NCBI GenBank assembly: GCA_963513935.1 | Contig: OY740771.1 | Coordinates: forward strand, 18,397,349 to 18,461,348 | Source: Aphrophora alni | Lineage: Eukaryota; Arthropoda; Insecta; Hemiptera; Aphrophoridae | Direction: 5' to 3' | DNA length: 64,000 nucleotides | Shown: piece after piece, positions 24,818-37,305 of the stretch | Numbering within the stretch: position 1 is the first letter of the stretch | Layout: the number at the start of each line of letters is the position of its first letter | Notes under the pieces: model-generated | What the model was told of the DNA's origin: nothing | The model's input: only the letters and a program-made list of their open reading frames with translations | Database searches by the model: none | Made by a program: the position numbers and the translations under genes

Positions 24818-27600
24818 TTATTAGAGTATCGAGGTCTATGTGTTTTTATTTTATGTTCTTTTCCCTTTTTATACGAGGCAATGATAACTGAAGGTTTTTC
24901 ACCTTTATTCAAAAATATAATTATTTTATGCGTAAACATAACCTATCTTTTGGTTTTTATTATTGATATAGTTTAAACGGTTCTTTGGCATCATTTGTGT
25001 GTATAAACTAGCAATTTTCGAGATTATGAATCAACTTCTGTCATCAAGTGACAAACCTGAGATATGTTATTAAAGTATTCGAGGGTTAGGTGCTTTTATT
25101 TTATGTTCTTTTCCCTTTTTATACAAGGCGATGATAACTGAAGGTTTTTCACCTTTATTCAAAAATATAATTATTTTATGCGTAAACATAACCTATCTTT
25201 TGGTTTTTATTATTGATCCCTATAGTTTAAACGGTTCTTTGGCAACTTTTGTGTGTATAAATTAGCACTTTTCGAGATTATGTATCAACTTCTGTCATCA
25301 AGTGACAAACCTGAGATATATTTTTAGAGTATTCAAGGTCTAGGGGTGTTTATTTTAAGTTCTTTTCCCTTTTAATACAAGGCAATGATAACTGAAGGTT
25401 TTTCACCTTTATTCAAAAATATAATTATTTTATGCGTAAACATAACCTATCTTTTGGTTTTTATTATAGATATAGTTTAAACGGTTCTTTGGCAACTTTT
25501 GTGTGTATAAATTAGCACTTTTCGAGATTATGTATCAACTTCTGTCATCAAGTGACAAACCTGAGATATGTTATTAAAGTATTCGAGGTCTAGGTGTTTT
25601 TATTTTATGTTCTTTTCCCTTTTTATACAAGGCAATGTTAACTGAAGGTTTTTCACCTTTATTCAAAAATATAATTATTTTATGCGTAAACATAACCTAT
25701 CTTTTGGTTTTTATTATGGATATAGTTTAAACGGTTCTTTGGCATCATTTGTGTGTATAAACTATCAATTTTCGAGATTATGAATCAACTTCTGTCATCA
25801 AGTGACAAACCTGAGATATATTATTAGAGTATCGAGGTCTAGGTGTTTTTATTTTATGTTCTTTTCCCTTTTTATACAAGGCAATGTTAACTGAAGGTTT
25901 TTCACCTTTATTCAAAAATATAATTATTTTATGCGTAAACATAACCTATCTTTTGGTTTTTATTATTGATATAGTTTAAACGGTTCTTTGGCATCATTTG
26001 TGTGTATAAACTAGCAATTTTCGAGATTATGAATCAACTTCTGTCATCAAGTGACAAACCTGAGATATGTTATTAGAGAATTCAATGTCTAGGGGTGTTT
26101 ATTTTAAGTTCTTTTCCCTTTTAATACAAGGCAATGATAACTGAAGGTTTTTCACCTTTATTCAAAAATATAATTATTTTATGCGTAAACATAACCTATC
26201 TTTTGGTTTTTATTATTGATATAGTTTAAACGGTTCTTTGGCATCATTTGTGTGTATAAACTAGCAATTTTCGAGATTATGAATCAACTTCTGTCATCAA
26301 GTGACAAACCTGAGATATGTTATTAGAGAATTCAATGTCTAGGGGTGTTTATTTTAAGTTCTTTTCCCTTTTAATACAAGGCAATGATAACTGAAGGTTT
26401 TTCACCTTTATTCAAAAATATAATTATTTTATGTGTAAACATAACCTATCTTTTGGTTTTTATTATAGATATAGTTTAAACGGTTCTTTGGCATCATTTG
26501 TGTGTAGCCTATAAACTAGCAATTTTCGAGATTATGAATCAACTTCTGTCATCAAGTGACAAACCTGAGATATGTTATTAAAGTATTCAATATCCAGGGG
26601 TGTTTATTTTATGTTCTTTTCCCTTTTTATACAAGGCAATGATAACTGAAGGTTTTTCACCTTTATTCAAAAATATAAATATTTTATGCGTAAAAATAAC
26701 CTATCTTTAGGTTTTTATTATTGATATAGTTTAAACGGTTCTTTGGCATCATTTGTGTGTATAAATAAGCACTTTTCGAGATTATGAATCAACTTCTGTC
26801 ATCAAGTGACAAACCTGAGATATGTTATTAGAGAATTCAATGTCTAGGGGTGTTTATTTTTTGTTCTTTTCCCTTTTTATACAAGGCAATGAAAACTGAA
26901 GGTTTTTCATTTTTAACCAAAAATAGAAATATTTTATACATAAACATAACCTATCTTTTGGTTTTTATTATTGACATAGTTTAAATGGTTCTTTGCCATC
27001 ATTTGTGTGTATAAATTAGCACTTTTCGTGATTATGAATCAACGTCTGTCATCAAGTGACAAACCTGAGATATGTTAATAGGCTATAGAATTCAAGTTCT
27101 AGGGGTGTTTATTTTATGTTCTTTTCCCTTTTTATACAAGACAATGATAAAGGTTTTTTTTTTTCAAATTTAACCAAAAAAAAATTTATGCATAAACATA
27201 ACCTATCTTTAGGTTTTATTGTTGATATAGTTTAAACGGTTCTATACCATTATTTGTGTCTACAAACTAGCACGTTTCGAGATTATGAATCGACTTCTGT
27301 CACAAGTGACAAATCTAATAGTAGGCCTATTCGTTGTTAAAGTATTCGAGGGCTAGGGGTCTTTATTTTATGTTCTTTCCCTTTATATACAAGGCAATGA
27401 TAACTGAGAGTTTTTCCAAATTTAACCAAAAATGAAACCATACTTAACCTAACCTAACCTATCTTTCGGTTTTAAAATAGTTGTATTGTTTTGATAAAGT
27501 TTAAACATCTATTTCCCATCATTTGTATGTATAAAGTAATACTTTTCGAAAGTATGAATCAACTTTTCTCATCAAGTGACAAACCTGAAAAATGTTTAAA
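24818..27600 (+). repeat. 250-bp satellite, eleven tandem copies
   Basis: The landmark AAGGCAATGATAACTGAAGG (with variants) occurs at 24876, 25126, 25380, 25630, 25879, 26129, 26379, 26634, 26884, 27139 and 27392; periods are 249-255. Units contain TTCTTTTCCCTTTTTATAC, AACATAACCTATCTTTTGG, TAGTTTAAACGGTTCTTT and CTGTCATCAAGTGACAAACC. Copies 1-8 are nearly identical; copies 9-11 diverge increasingly. Copy 8 gains 5 bp as TAGCCTA (26505). No conserved frame. Confidence 0.97.
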
Positions 27601-28416
27601 CCGCCAATAGCCTTGAACAATGTAGGAATCTAAAAACAAATACAAAGTTGAGACAAGAATCTACAATGGTGAACTCAGTTTACTAATCCTTATATTGTTG
27701 ATACAATTCTCCACTGATATACATTTTTTAATTTTGAGGTTAAGTGGTTACTCCCCCCCCCTTAATTTCCTATAATTAAAACCAACTGGACAGCATTGAA
27801 TTCGAATTTTCAATGTTACACACGAATACGTTCAAATTATTTGAAAAAAAAAAAAATCGATTGTAAAACGTAGGCCTACCAATCGATTTTTATAATTAAC
27901 GATTCGTAAAGACTTGTCTTTATTGTTATTAAAAAAAAAATTAATTCGGAAAAAATCGTAACCCAATTTTCGGTTAACTGATTCAAATTTGGTTTTGATC
28001 GGAAAACATGATTTTGTTTCCAATTATATTCCATACAAAATGTATAAATATAAATTTAGCCTATGTACAATGTAATTTAGAACATTATTGAACACGCAAA
28101 AATAATTTTAAAAAGTTTCTCTACTATGTAGACTTCAATTCGTTCTGTTTGGGTTTTTAAAACAATAAGTTCGACAGATAGAAAACAATTTTGAATTTTT
28201 GTTTATAAAGTCTTGTATTTTTGACACATATTATCACTTGATGAACATTGGATACATAGTTTTTAATCACCCTGTAAAACGACCTTATTCTTCTTTTGAA
28301 GGTCACGTTTAAATAAAGTATTGTGTCAAATAACGTAATAATAAAAAAAAAAGATTTAAGAAATTCGGATTGAACACATATTATGAAATCCTCTTTATTA
28401 TTTTTAGCATTGTGAC

Positions 28417-28872
28417 TAGGGTTGCCACACGTCCGGCTTTTTACTCGTCTTCCAAGTGTCCGGTCGGACTTGTTAAAATTTCGAAAAACGTCCTGCTTTT
28501 CCCTTTTATATGGCTAAAATTATTTACTGAAAATATTTACTGCCTATGTACTTATAGCAAATCCCATTGATTTTTTTCTTAGTCTATAAATATGCCCGAC
28601 CAACAACAGGCATTGACTTCCTACTTCCCGTAAATTCCTAGCCGGAATCCCGGTCCCGCCACTGTCGCCCTAATTTCGTACTTCCCTTATCTTTGTTTGA
28701 AATTTCCTGGTATTTGTTCAACTCTTAAAAGAACTGAAATATTAAAATGAATATTCGTATTTTTAACAAAATGTGTTTTTTTTCCTTTTTTTCCGTTGCT
28801 TATCCTTTTATAGCAAGTAATATTCATCGAGTTGGGTGTCCGGCTTTTGAAATTCACCATCTAACAACCCTG
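28417..28872 (+). mobile_element. Non-autonomous hAT-type element with 8-bp target duplication
   Basis: The ends are TAGGGTTGCCAC and GTTAGAT-complement..CAACCCTG, that is, inverted repeats of the form (C/T)AGGGTTG. Matching subterminal GTCCGGCTTTT / AAAAGCCGGACACCC lies about 15-35 bp inside. The element is flanked by identical 8-bp copies ATTGTGAC at 28409-28416 and 28873-28880. An 8-bp duplication with CAGGG-type ends is diagnostic of hAT-superfamily transposition. It is 456 bp long with no transposase. The right TIR starts C and the left T, a single end mismatch. It appears relatively recent, as the duplication is unmutated. Confidence 0.88.
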
Positions 28873-29439
28873 ATTGTGACCACATAAATTGTCTTTCCTG
28901 ATATACATTGAGACCATTAGTTGTGACGCCTGCTAAACAATAAAATACTGTTACCGCATTACACAACTGTGTAGTCAATTGTATCATTTCAATTTCAGGC
29001 GCTAGCGAGTTATCGTGTTGCTTTAAATACATATACAAAATCTGAACATGGACGGATAACTAAATTCCTACATTCACCATTTTTGGAGATGTAATATAGA
29101 AATAAAATTTAACATAAGCAGTTTTTTTAGTTATACAATTAACACCATAAAAATAAGAGATTATGAAAGATACAGCATCAAAGTCGTGAGTACAGCTGTT
29201 CTGATATTGACGTTCATAAAAACTGGAATAATCTCGTAGTAATGAATATGAACAAGATTTTTTAAGTTTCATTTCACGCCACCTTCGCTTATATCAGTTC
29301 TGTACAGAATGATTTTAAAAGAATTAGCATTTGTTGAAAAGTGTGATTGTCTCAAAAGCGAAGAAATAGATGTGGATGTGGAAAATGTGGAAGTTTTAAT
29401 TGAAATTAATTTGAGACTAAAACCGATTTTTTGTACTTG

Positions 29440-29895
29440 CCTTTAGGTTAGGTTAGGTCATAAAGCAAAAATTTGATCAAAATAGCTAGCGTTAATTTTG
29501 AGATATTCCAACGTTCACAACGCCGTCCATGGTTCATTGTTAATCCAAATACGAAGTATAGGTTAGGTTAGGTTATAAAACAACAAATTTTATCAAAGTA
29601 CATTGCGTTGATTTGAGATATTCGAACGTTTAAACAACGTTCTAGGTTTTGTTATTAACTAGCATACGAAGTAGGCCTATAGGGTAAGGTCGGTTAAGTT
29701 AGGTTATAAACACAGTATAAGTTCATTATTAACCCATTATACGAAGTATAGGGTTAGGTTAGGTTATAAAACATCAAATTTGATAGAAATAGCTTGCGTT
29801 GATTTGAGATATTCGACCGTTTACGATAGCGTCCTTGATTTAATTATTAACTAGTATAGGGTAAGGTTAGGTTAGGTTTAAACCAACAAATTTTA
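29440..29895 (+). repeat. Tandem array, ~four irregular units with TTAGG heads
   Basis: TTAGGTTAGG followed by an ATAAAACAACAAATTT-type segment recurs at about 29447, 29560, 29757 and 29866, with a shortened unit near 29695. TTGAGATATTC and ACGAAGTATAGG are also repeated. One copy has ACGAAGTAGGCCTATAGGG where the others have ACGAAGTATAGG, an extra GGCCTA at the TA. Confidence 0.85.
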
Positions 29896-30064
29896 TTAAA
29901 ATATACTTTGATGGTACCCGTTATTTGTTTTCATATTTTAAGTATAATTTAATCAAAATTGTCAATTTTTGAATAAATCTAATTTTAAAATTAATGTTTT
30001 ACGTTGACAAAAACCTTTCTTATAACCCCCCCTTAAATTTTAAACATGATTGGTGGGTTTAAGT

Positions 30065-30085
30065 AAGGTTAGGTTAGGTTAGGTT
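30065..30085 (+). repeat. Interstitial (TTAGG)n tract
   Basis: AAGGTTAGGTTAGGTTAGG followed by TTAAG, isolated from the array to the left. Confidence 0.85.
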
Positions 30086-30644
30086 AAGTTTGGTATATGA
30101 GGGTGATAGAAGCCTTATGCGCAGTTAATTTAAAAAGAACCTTGTTAATAAAACCTCTTTTCCTTCATCTGCTGCCAGAAACACCAATAACCTTCATTTT
30201 CTTTCAGTGATTGTGAATTTATTATACAAGTGAAGTCTTTGTGTTAAAACTGTGATTATTAAAGATTCAGAACTAGTTAAAAGTTTCGTGCCAGTATCAG
30301 TGGACTTTGTCCAGTGGACTATTGTCATGCAAGTCAGAAAGAATGATCGGGTCCTTAGCTGCAGGAGAACTCTTACCAACTGATCTCCGACGTTATCCTC
30401 TACAGCTGTTATGTAAGAATCATTGCTACCAACTTAGAAATATTGTTTATTATTATACCAGGAAGTATAATTAAAATATAAAATAAATTAAGCGTTTAAA
30501 ATATTAGTTTAGTTAAACATTTTAACTTGGTGTACATTTAAAGTACATTTTTAATAGTTGTAACCCTTTATCTGGAAAAAAAAAGTTATATATTTTAGTT
30601 TATTAGTCTATTATTATTTAAATTTTTTTTTTATTTTTTTTATA

Positions 30645-30803
30645 CAAAGAAGTCGTATGGCTTTTTAGTTGACGTGTTGGTGAAATCTCTTCTCATGCAG
30701 GAGTGCAGACTCCTTGATGATTTCATCAGCAAGTTTGAGTTCTAGATCTCAATGTAGATAGTCGTTATGTTGGTACCATCTCCCATTGTTCATTGAGATG
30801 ATG
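30645..30803 (-). pseudogene. Jockey-like non-LTR retrotransposon ORF2 C-terminal fragment
   Basis: One reverse-strand frame gives NGRWYQHNDYLH, a stop, then DLELKLADEIIKESALLHEK, RFHQHVN, another stop and KAIRLL. Jockey-clade ORF2 proteins end with a segment of the form W(Y/F)xRNxDLHRDL, then a helix with an EIIK core, then HPN. The order and spacing match that tail. Two in-frame stops and the lack of the upstream reverse transcriptase mark it as a relic. A separate reverse-transcriptase fragment of similar type lies at 59990-60235, too distant and too fragmentary to be joined to this one. Confidence 0.6.
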
Positions 30804-31389
30804 ATTCTATTTTGACAACTTAATGTTACACAACAACTGATTATTAAGAAGGTATTGTGATTTTTGTAAATAAAAAAACTATTCCCGACAGTCTATTAAT
30901 TTGGACTACAATGTATAAAGTAGAATCCAAGCACCAAATTAATAAAAACACAATTTTCAAAGTTTATTTTGTAAAATAAATTTCCATTGAAAATAAAATT
31001 ATTCATTATTTTTTCTTGGTCAAATTTTGGTTCTAGTTGGGTGTTGTAGACAATAATTACTAAGAATTAATGTTTTCAGTTTTTGTCGATTTAGTTAGTT
31101 AGGCCTATCGTTTAACTTAAGTTTTTTATGGAAAGAATTTAAACAACATTTTGTTTTCGTTAAAAAAAAAAGTAAAATATTTTGTGCTTTGTAAACATTT
31201 TACAAAACTGATTGTTTTTAACATATTCGATGTTAAAAAGTTTAAATAACCCCCAAATTTGAAATTAGTAAAGGAAATGGGTTGATTATTTTTCTCAAAT
31301 TGGGTTTTCATAACACTAAGTTGGATGCAGTATATCAACTCCATATCATTTACTGTTAAAATTATATGACTTTTTTTTTAATACAAATT

Positions 31390-31625
31390 GGCGGACTACA
31401 CTGCACGGTCCTTCCCTCAAACCGTTGCGAGTACGAAACTTTCTTAACCCGGCTGATAAACTTTCATAACAACACTGAATCAATGCGATGCGTGTCTGTA
31501 AAGGTCAAGTCATGATAGAATAAAAAAAAATCAATTAATTGTAAATTACTACAAGTTTACCACCTACTAGATTCCTGTATTTGAAATTAGTCAGCAATGA
31601 GAAAACTCGTTGTTATGGCAACAAT
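31390..31625 (-). mobile_element. R4 transposon remnant, copy 2 (truncated)
   Basis: Matches the inner half of 18131-18760 and 49828-50460 (CTCAAACCGTTGCGAGTACG, ACCCGGCTGATAAACTTTC, AAAACTCGTTGTTATGGCAA). The CCGGGT terminus and transposase tail are absent. Confidence 0.7.
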
Positions 31626-32039
31626 ACTTTTGAAAGAGCCTGTACATTCGAATCTAGCTTTTGGTAAATTTTCCCTCCAAAGATACTGTGCCTTGATTAT
31701 GGTAATACCATTCAAAAGAATATTATCATCATTCTTTACAAGTCTTTACTGTCTCCACCATAAAAATTTTACTAATTCAGTCTAACCTTAAATCCTAAAT
31801 TAGAACAATATTTAGCAATGGTACCAAGTTCTCAATTCGTAACTCCTCCTAACTGTAATTTACAATCTATTGTAGTTGTATCATTAATGTCTCACGATAT
31901 GGCCAAACATGCTGACACACCAAGTTTGATTAAATTCTTAGCCTTCAGAGAAAGTTATGATGATCAAAAAATCGATTACTAATTTTTTGCGAATATATCC
32001 GTTTCGATATTAGGCTACATCGACAAAAAAAAAGAAGAT

Positions 32040-32430
32040 TTTTGGAATAATGTCCGTCTGTCTAGACAGTTTAAACGTATGGCTAAATTTAATCAAAGTT
32101 GGTATGTGAGCATTTTTAGCCGTATCTCAAAATATTAAAGAAATGTTTTTGTCAATATTTGGGAGTAGAGGACATAAGCAATCAGTATTTCCCAAATTTC
32201 ACTCATTTGAGCTAATAAAGACCCAAACAAACAATATTGTTCGCTGTCTCAAAAAATGCCGTTTCTTGAATTACCGGCAAAACAAAAATATCGGACATGG
32301 TGATTAAAATATGTAATGTCTCAAAATCGACTCGACCGATTTCATTGAAATTTTAGAGAGAATATAAATATTAATGATGTAAACCTGTGTACAAAATTGC
32401 AAGCGGAAAAACTATTACGATTAAGGAACA
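32040..32430 (+). repeat. R3 dispersed repeat, copy 3
   Basis: Contains GTCCGTCTGTCTAGACAG, AATTTAATCAAAGTTGGTAT, CAAAATCGACTCGACCGA and an ATGATGTAAACCTGTGTAC tail; this is the most complete copy in the window. Confidence 0.65.
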
Positions 32431-33843
32431 ATTGGCAAAAAACTAAACCCAGGTTAATTACTAAATTAACTAATAATTATTTAGATTTAATGATATCTAT
32501 ATTTTTATTTATATTAAAATAAAAGCTCGATTTTGATAATTACGATGAGGACGTGATTGTGATAAAAGCGAAGCAAGTCTAGGAACTTATTTAAATATTT
32601 TTTTCATATTGCGCCCCATGCCTAAAAAAAGCATGAAGTACTGTATTTACGAAAATTTGTAAGAGTAAGTCCTATGCCTTTTTTTAGGCATGCATGGAGT
32701 TTTATTAAAAGTAGTAGCATTGAAAAGTAAATCTTCAAATTAATTTTTACTTTGTAGTTCAACATTTTTTACTTTTAAGAAAAGGATTTAAAAAAATTAA
32801 AAAAAGTTTAAAATTTAGGACTGTATTTATAACAAAATTTATTAAATAAATCTGATTTTTATTATATATGAATGAATTACATAAAAATCAATATTATTTT
32901 AAATTCAACGTATTTAACATTCTCTTAAATTCATAGATTAAATTATAGTTTTAGTTTTTCACACTATGTTCGTATTCACACACGCATAGTAAAAATATAA
33001 ACTACAAATGTAATTAAAAATGCAAATTTTTCTGCTAACTTGCTATACTGAGCCCCTTCACAGAGTAGCGAGTTTCAGAATGCAACCCGCATAAACAAAT
33101 AGACTCCGTGGACCGTATCCGGAATCAACCATAGTGACTTAAAGAAAAGCATACAATAAACCAATAAAAACCATAACTATTCATCAATAAATTATTTTTT
33201 TCAAATTGAGTGATCACTTTTAATTTTAAGGGCTGTAGGCTACGAACTTATATAAATCTAACTCGGAGCTCCAAAAGCAACTCTGATAAAAATTCGTTCG
33301 TACCTTGATACATACGTTAGGTTAATTAATTAAACCTCACAATTTTGTCAATAATACTAAATTGAGTTCTAGTTCTAGATATAAAGTTGTGGCAAATATT
33401 TTTTTACCCTCAGATTTCCCTCCAAAATGTACGATTTTTCTACAGAAGAGTTAATTATAAAAAATATTATTTACAAAGTATTAAAGATGTTTTTCATACG
33501 CAGCGGGAATAAACCTGTTTTACATCATAATTATAAAAACATCTAAGAAATCGTGCATATTGTACAATTTTAAATCTTAGCAAAACATCCTATATATACA
33601 TTTTATTCATTGCATTGTTGCGTATAGAATATTTAATCAAATTCTGAGTGCAACATTGAATACGTTTTTAAAGTTAAAAAAAGCATAGATATTTAGTTTA
33701 GAAGATGTGGACTATTTATTTACGAACTAAAGGGAATTAGTTTTTCCATTATAACTATTAGAAAGTATATATGATTTGCGTATAAACACAGACAACTATT
33801 TAAAAAAAATCTTTTCTAAAACATTAAAATAATTACTAAAAAA

Positions 33844-33990
33844 GAATCCAACAAACAATTGTAAACGCGTTTCATTAACAATGTCATCATCCTCAATAAC
33901 TAATAAAGTACACGTGAATCCAACAAATACAATTGTAAACGCGTTTCATTGACAGTGTCACCATCCTCAGTAACTACTTGCTACGTTGTA
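33844..33990 (-). repeat. Two-copy ~72-bp tandem repeat with CTGAGGATG..GAAACG motif
   Basis: AATCCAACAAACAATTGTAA and its near copy at 33916 are each followed by ACGCGTTTCATT, a short stem and CATCCTCA. The reverse strand therefore reads TGAGGATG..AATGAAACGCGTTT twice. Confidence 0.85.
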
Positions 33991-33999
33991 GGGATTAAA

Positions 34000-36120
34000 A
34001 TAAATAATCTTAAAAGTTACTAAAAAAATATTCACTCTCTTCAGTTTTACGTTAGTAATAATACATACACTTATATGTTTTCACTCAGGTATGCATATAT
34101 TTTGTATTATTGTTTGTTTTACAATTACAAGAAATAATTTACTATTTTTTTGAAATCAAAATAATTATAACTTTACTTTTATGGTAAGAAATTTGTAGTA
34201 GGCTAGAAAGAAAGCATTGCCATTTTTAATTTCTGGTATCCTCAAAGTTTTGAGCTTTACTTTGAATTTGGTTGAACGTAAATAAATCGTAATCAAATTA
34301 AATTTAGTAATTGTATTTGCAAAGATATCACAAATACTAGTAAAGTTTGAATGGATTCGATGAGTAAAATATAATTTGCGAATTTGTTGACACAGCTCAC
34401 CTACTTCCGGGATGAAGTAAGAGATGAAAGATATGCGAATTAAAAAGACATCAAAATTAAGCAAAATAAACCACCTCATATTTTCAAATTAAGTTAGGTT
34501 ATTATTATTATATTTTTTTCTAATTAATAACAAAGCTAATATAATTTCTGAAAAATAATAGTTACAGTAAATGTACAAAACTCTAAGAAAGAGATGACAA
34601 ACACTTAAGGATAAAGACAGCCTTGTTGTGAATATTACTATTCAAATCGTAATAACTAATTTCTATATTTTTACGTTACACCATTCATTTTTAGTTATTA
34701 GTATTTGTAACTAAACGTTCATTACAATTATTGTAATTGATATTAATTACGATGGAAATAAATTTAAAAAAAAGAGATTTGTAATTTATTAATTTAAGAG
34801 TTGTTCGTGTCGTCACAAAACTTTTCGTAAAAAAAAACCACTTGAAAAAAATATCTAGACTAAACATGACTGTAACAGAAATTTATAAATCAAACCTAAC
34901 AGCTATATGTTTGAAACATATAAAGTTAAATTATAAATAAGTAATCTGCAAGTAAGTAAAAACTCTCTTAGTTGTGAAGGTATAAGTTTGACTGGTTTCT
35001 GCGAAAATAAAAAATGTTAATTAAATATTTAAATATTTTAAAATTTAAAAATATTATCAGAAACATTTGAAGTAAACATAGATAGTCGAAATTTTAATTA
35101 AAATACCAAGAAGAATAGAGAAATACAATCTTGTGAAACTATGGTCGTGTTATATTTTCATGATGACTAGTAGCACTGAAACTCCCATTTGATTTCATTA
35201 CTTATGGACTTCCCTTACTGAAAGGTGAACATGGTATCGAGATGCTAAACTTCATTACAAAGAGCATGTTAAGAAATAGTATACTTTATTACTAGTACAG
35301 AAAGTGACCTCTTCCGGTGTGAAATTATATTTTACATACGAGGCGAAGCCGAGCACAGATATTCGATCAACCACCGTAAAACTACTTTTTGGTACGAGCT
35401 ATGAACGACACTTTTCATCACGATACAAAAACACACAATAGGCCTAAGTGAACTTTACTTTCCTTTTTAAACAACTCTTAATCATCGAAAATCTACTTCA
35501 TAAAGTAGTTGGTTTCAGGTCTAGATTTATCAGACAAATAAATCTTTGTCTCTTACTTATTTTGGTTTAACATTTTCAACTCTGCACCACTCTTTAAACT
35601 TTCTATATTCGTCTTCATATCTATTGCGAGATTTCTCTGGTTTAGTGATATGTATGAAGCTTTTTTCAATAACTTATCTGATAAATTAGAAAAGCAGTCA
35701 TTTCCAAACACATAAATACAACAGTAAAAATCTTGCTATTTGTTTTAACAATTCTATTTATTTATCAACTAATTTCAAACGCACAAATGGATTAGAAAGA
35801 AACATTAGTACTCCTGGTGGGCAAACAAGAAACTAAATTAGAGCAATGGAAAGTCAGCTGATCGTTTTTCCCTTGCTCTAAATTTGGGATTGGGAAACTA
35901 TCACTTTCGTTGCTCTCATATGCTATCGAAAACAGCTGCTTTCGGTGCAATATGATGAAGAACATGTAGCTGAAAAATGAAAGGGGGAAAAACGAGTTGG
36001 AAGAAACATTGAGCTAAATTTGCAGATGGAATCCAGTTGTGGAGCTGTGTTATAAAAACAAACAATAAAATCATACAAACATTCCTGAATAAGGTTTTGC
36101 GGAATATTGTAAATGCTCTG
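34000..36120. other. Unassigned AT-rich stretch
   Basis: No repeats or genes recognised. The 104-residue reverse-strand open frame at 34165-34479 has no visible domain and a composition like the surrounding non-coding DNA. Confidence 0.5.
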
Positions 36121-36131
36121 TGGTATATCTG

Positions 36132-36214
36132 TTATTATTATACATTTTTCGGACATTTGCCATCATTTGTGTGTTAAAAATGATGGCAAATGTCCGAAAA
36201 ATGTATAATAATAA
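36132..36214. repeat. Perfect 37-bp inverted repeat, 9-nt loop
   Basis: TTATTATTATACATTTTTCG.. on the left arm (36132-36168) is matched without a mismatch by 36178-36214. The loop is GTGTGTTAA. The core GGACATTTGCCATCATTT is not AT-only, so this is not a simple microsatellite effect. It could be a tiny palindromic element or a hairpin RNA source. Confidence 0.95.
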
Positions 36215-36789
36215 AATTGAACTTCCATCATTAACAAATAACTTCAAACAGAGAATATCTGTTATGATGATTGTAACCGTAGGGCTTAATATAAACAGGG
36301 TTGATGAGGAGATTGAGAAGTAGGAGATAAACACACAGTACTGCAACGTAAGAAGAAAGATATGCTTCATTTATTATCCAGGACTGAATTGGTGTGACCT
36401 TATAAAGCGGAAGAAGTCCCTGGAATTGTGAATATCTGACTTGAAATGAACACATTGTGTAACATTTTATGAGTTATGTAATACTTTAGTTATGGTTTAC
36501 AATCATTGGATGGTTCTCTAAATTATTGTGACACTAATATGAAATGTATATTACTAGATGGGCTAGGGTAAGATTAGTTGTAATAAAATATTTAAAAAAA
36601 AAAAACTTATGATTTCAAATTCTCTCTCTCTGCGCGCCAGCGCGCGCGCGTATGTGAGGAGGGGGGGTTGTACTTGTACTAGCAGACCAGAACATAATTA
36701 TAAAATAATTACAGCAGATTTAAGTATGCAAGTTAAAAAAAAACTTGCAAGTTGACACAGGAAGGTGTTTAGTTTAATTAATACATTAA

Positions 36790-37230
36790 CATTACGTCAG
36801 CAGTACTGACATAGTTATTTTTTAAACAATTTTAATTTACCGGTAAAAATTATTTCCCCTTTGTAACGATAGAAATAACCCAGTACACAAATAAATATTA
36901 GTTTTTAATTGAAGTTTCTTGCAATTTAACGTTAAAGATTTATTTATGTAGACGGAAAAATATTGTTTTCGTTGAGAAATTTCTGATTATTTGTTTACAA
37001 GCAGCTACTAATGTATTTTTTTTTAATTTGTTAAATTATGATCTTTCCCATTGTGATGCAAAATGAAATCCAGTATTTACGTTTTTCCGAGCGCATTAAT
37101 TGAACATAACTGCAGAAGAATCACTGTGACAAACGTGTTGGCAAACCTGCACGGTCCTTATTGGTTTCTTCAAGGTGAGGCTGTCTACTGGCTCCTCCCT
37201 GAACGGACTTGACTTGTATAACTGATAATG
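36790..37230 (+). repeat. R1 dispersed repeat, copy 2, just upstream of LIM1 exon
   Basis: Aligns throughout with 43410-43845: TACTGACATA, ATTATTTCCCCT, TTTTTAATTGAAGTTTCTTG, AAATATTGTTTTCGTTGA, then the conserved 3' half GCAGAAGAAT..GGACTTGACTTGT shared also with 1-170. It ends about 75 bp before the LIM1 exon acceptor. No protein and no obvious inverted ends. Confidence 0.85.
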
Positions 37231-37305
37231 CTGAATATAATCGTATCTTTGTCAAGATACAAGTTATAATATCATATAAATATTAATTATGTTTGTTTGT
37301 TTCAG

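Noticed and set aside
29310..29447. 45-codon frame starting MILKELAFVEKCDC
   Set aside because: Codon pattern looks plausible (acidic, few rare residues) but it is short, ends at the TTAGG array, and has no recognisable family; not enough to call.
34165..34479. 104-residue reverse-strand open frame
   Set aside because: AT-rich composition equals the background and no motif was recognised.
37289..37305. ATG or TTG just before the LIM1 exon as a start codon
   Set aside because: The ATG at 37289 is in a different frame, and the in-frame upstream bases are a pyrimidine-rich splice acceptor ending in CAG. The exon is internal.
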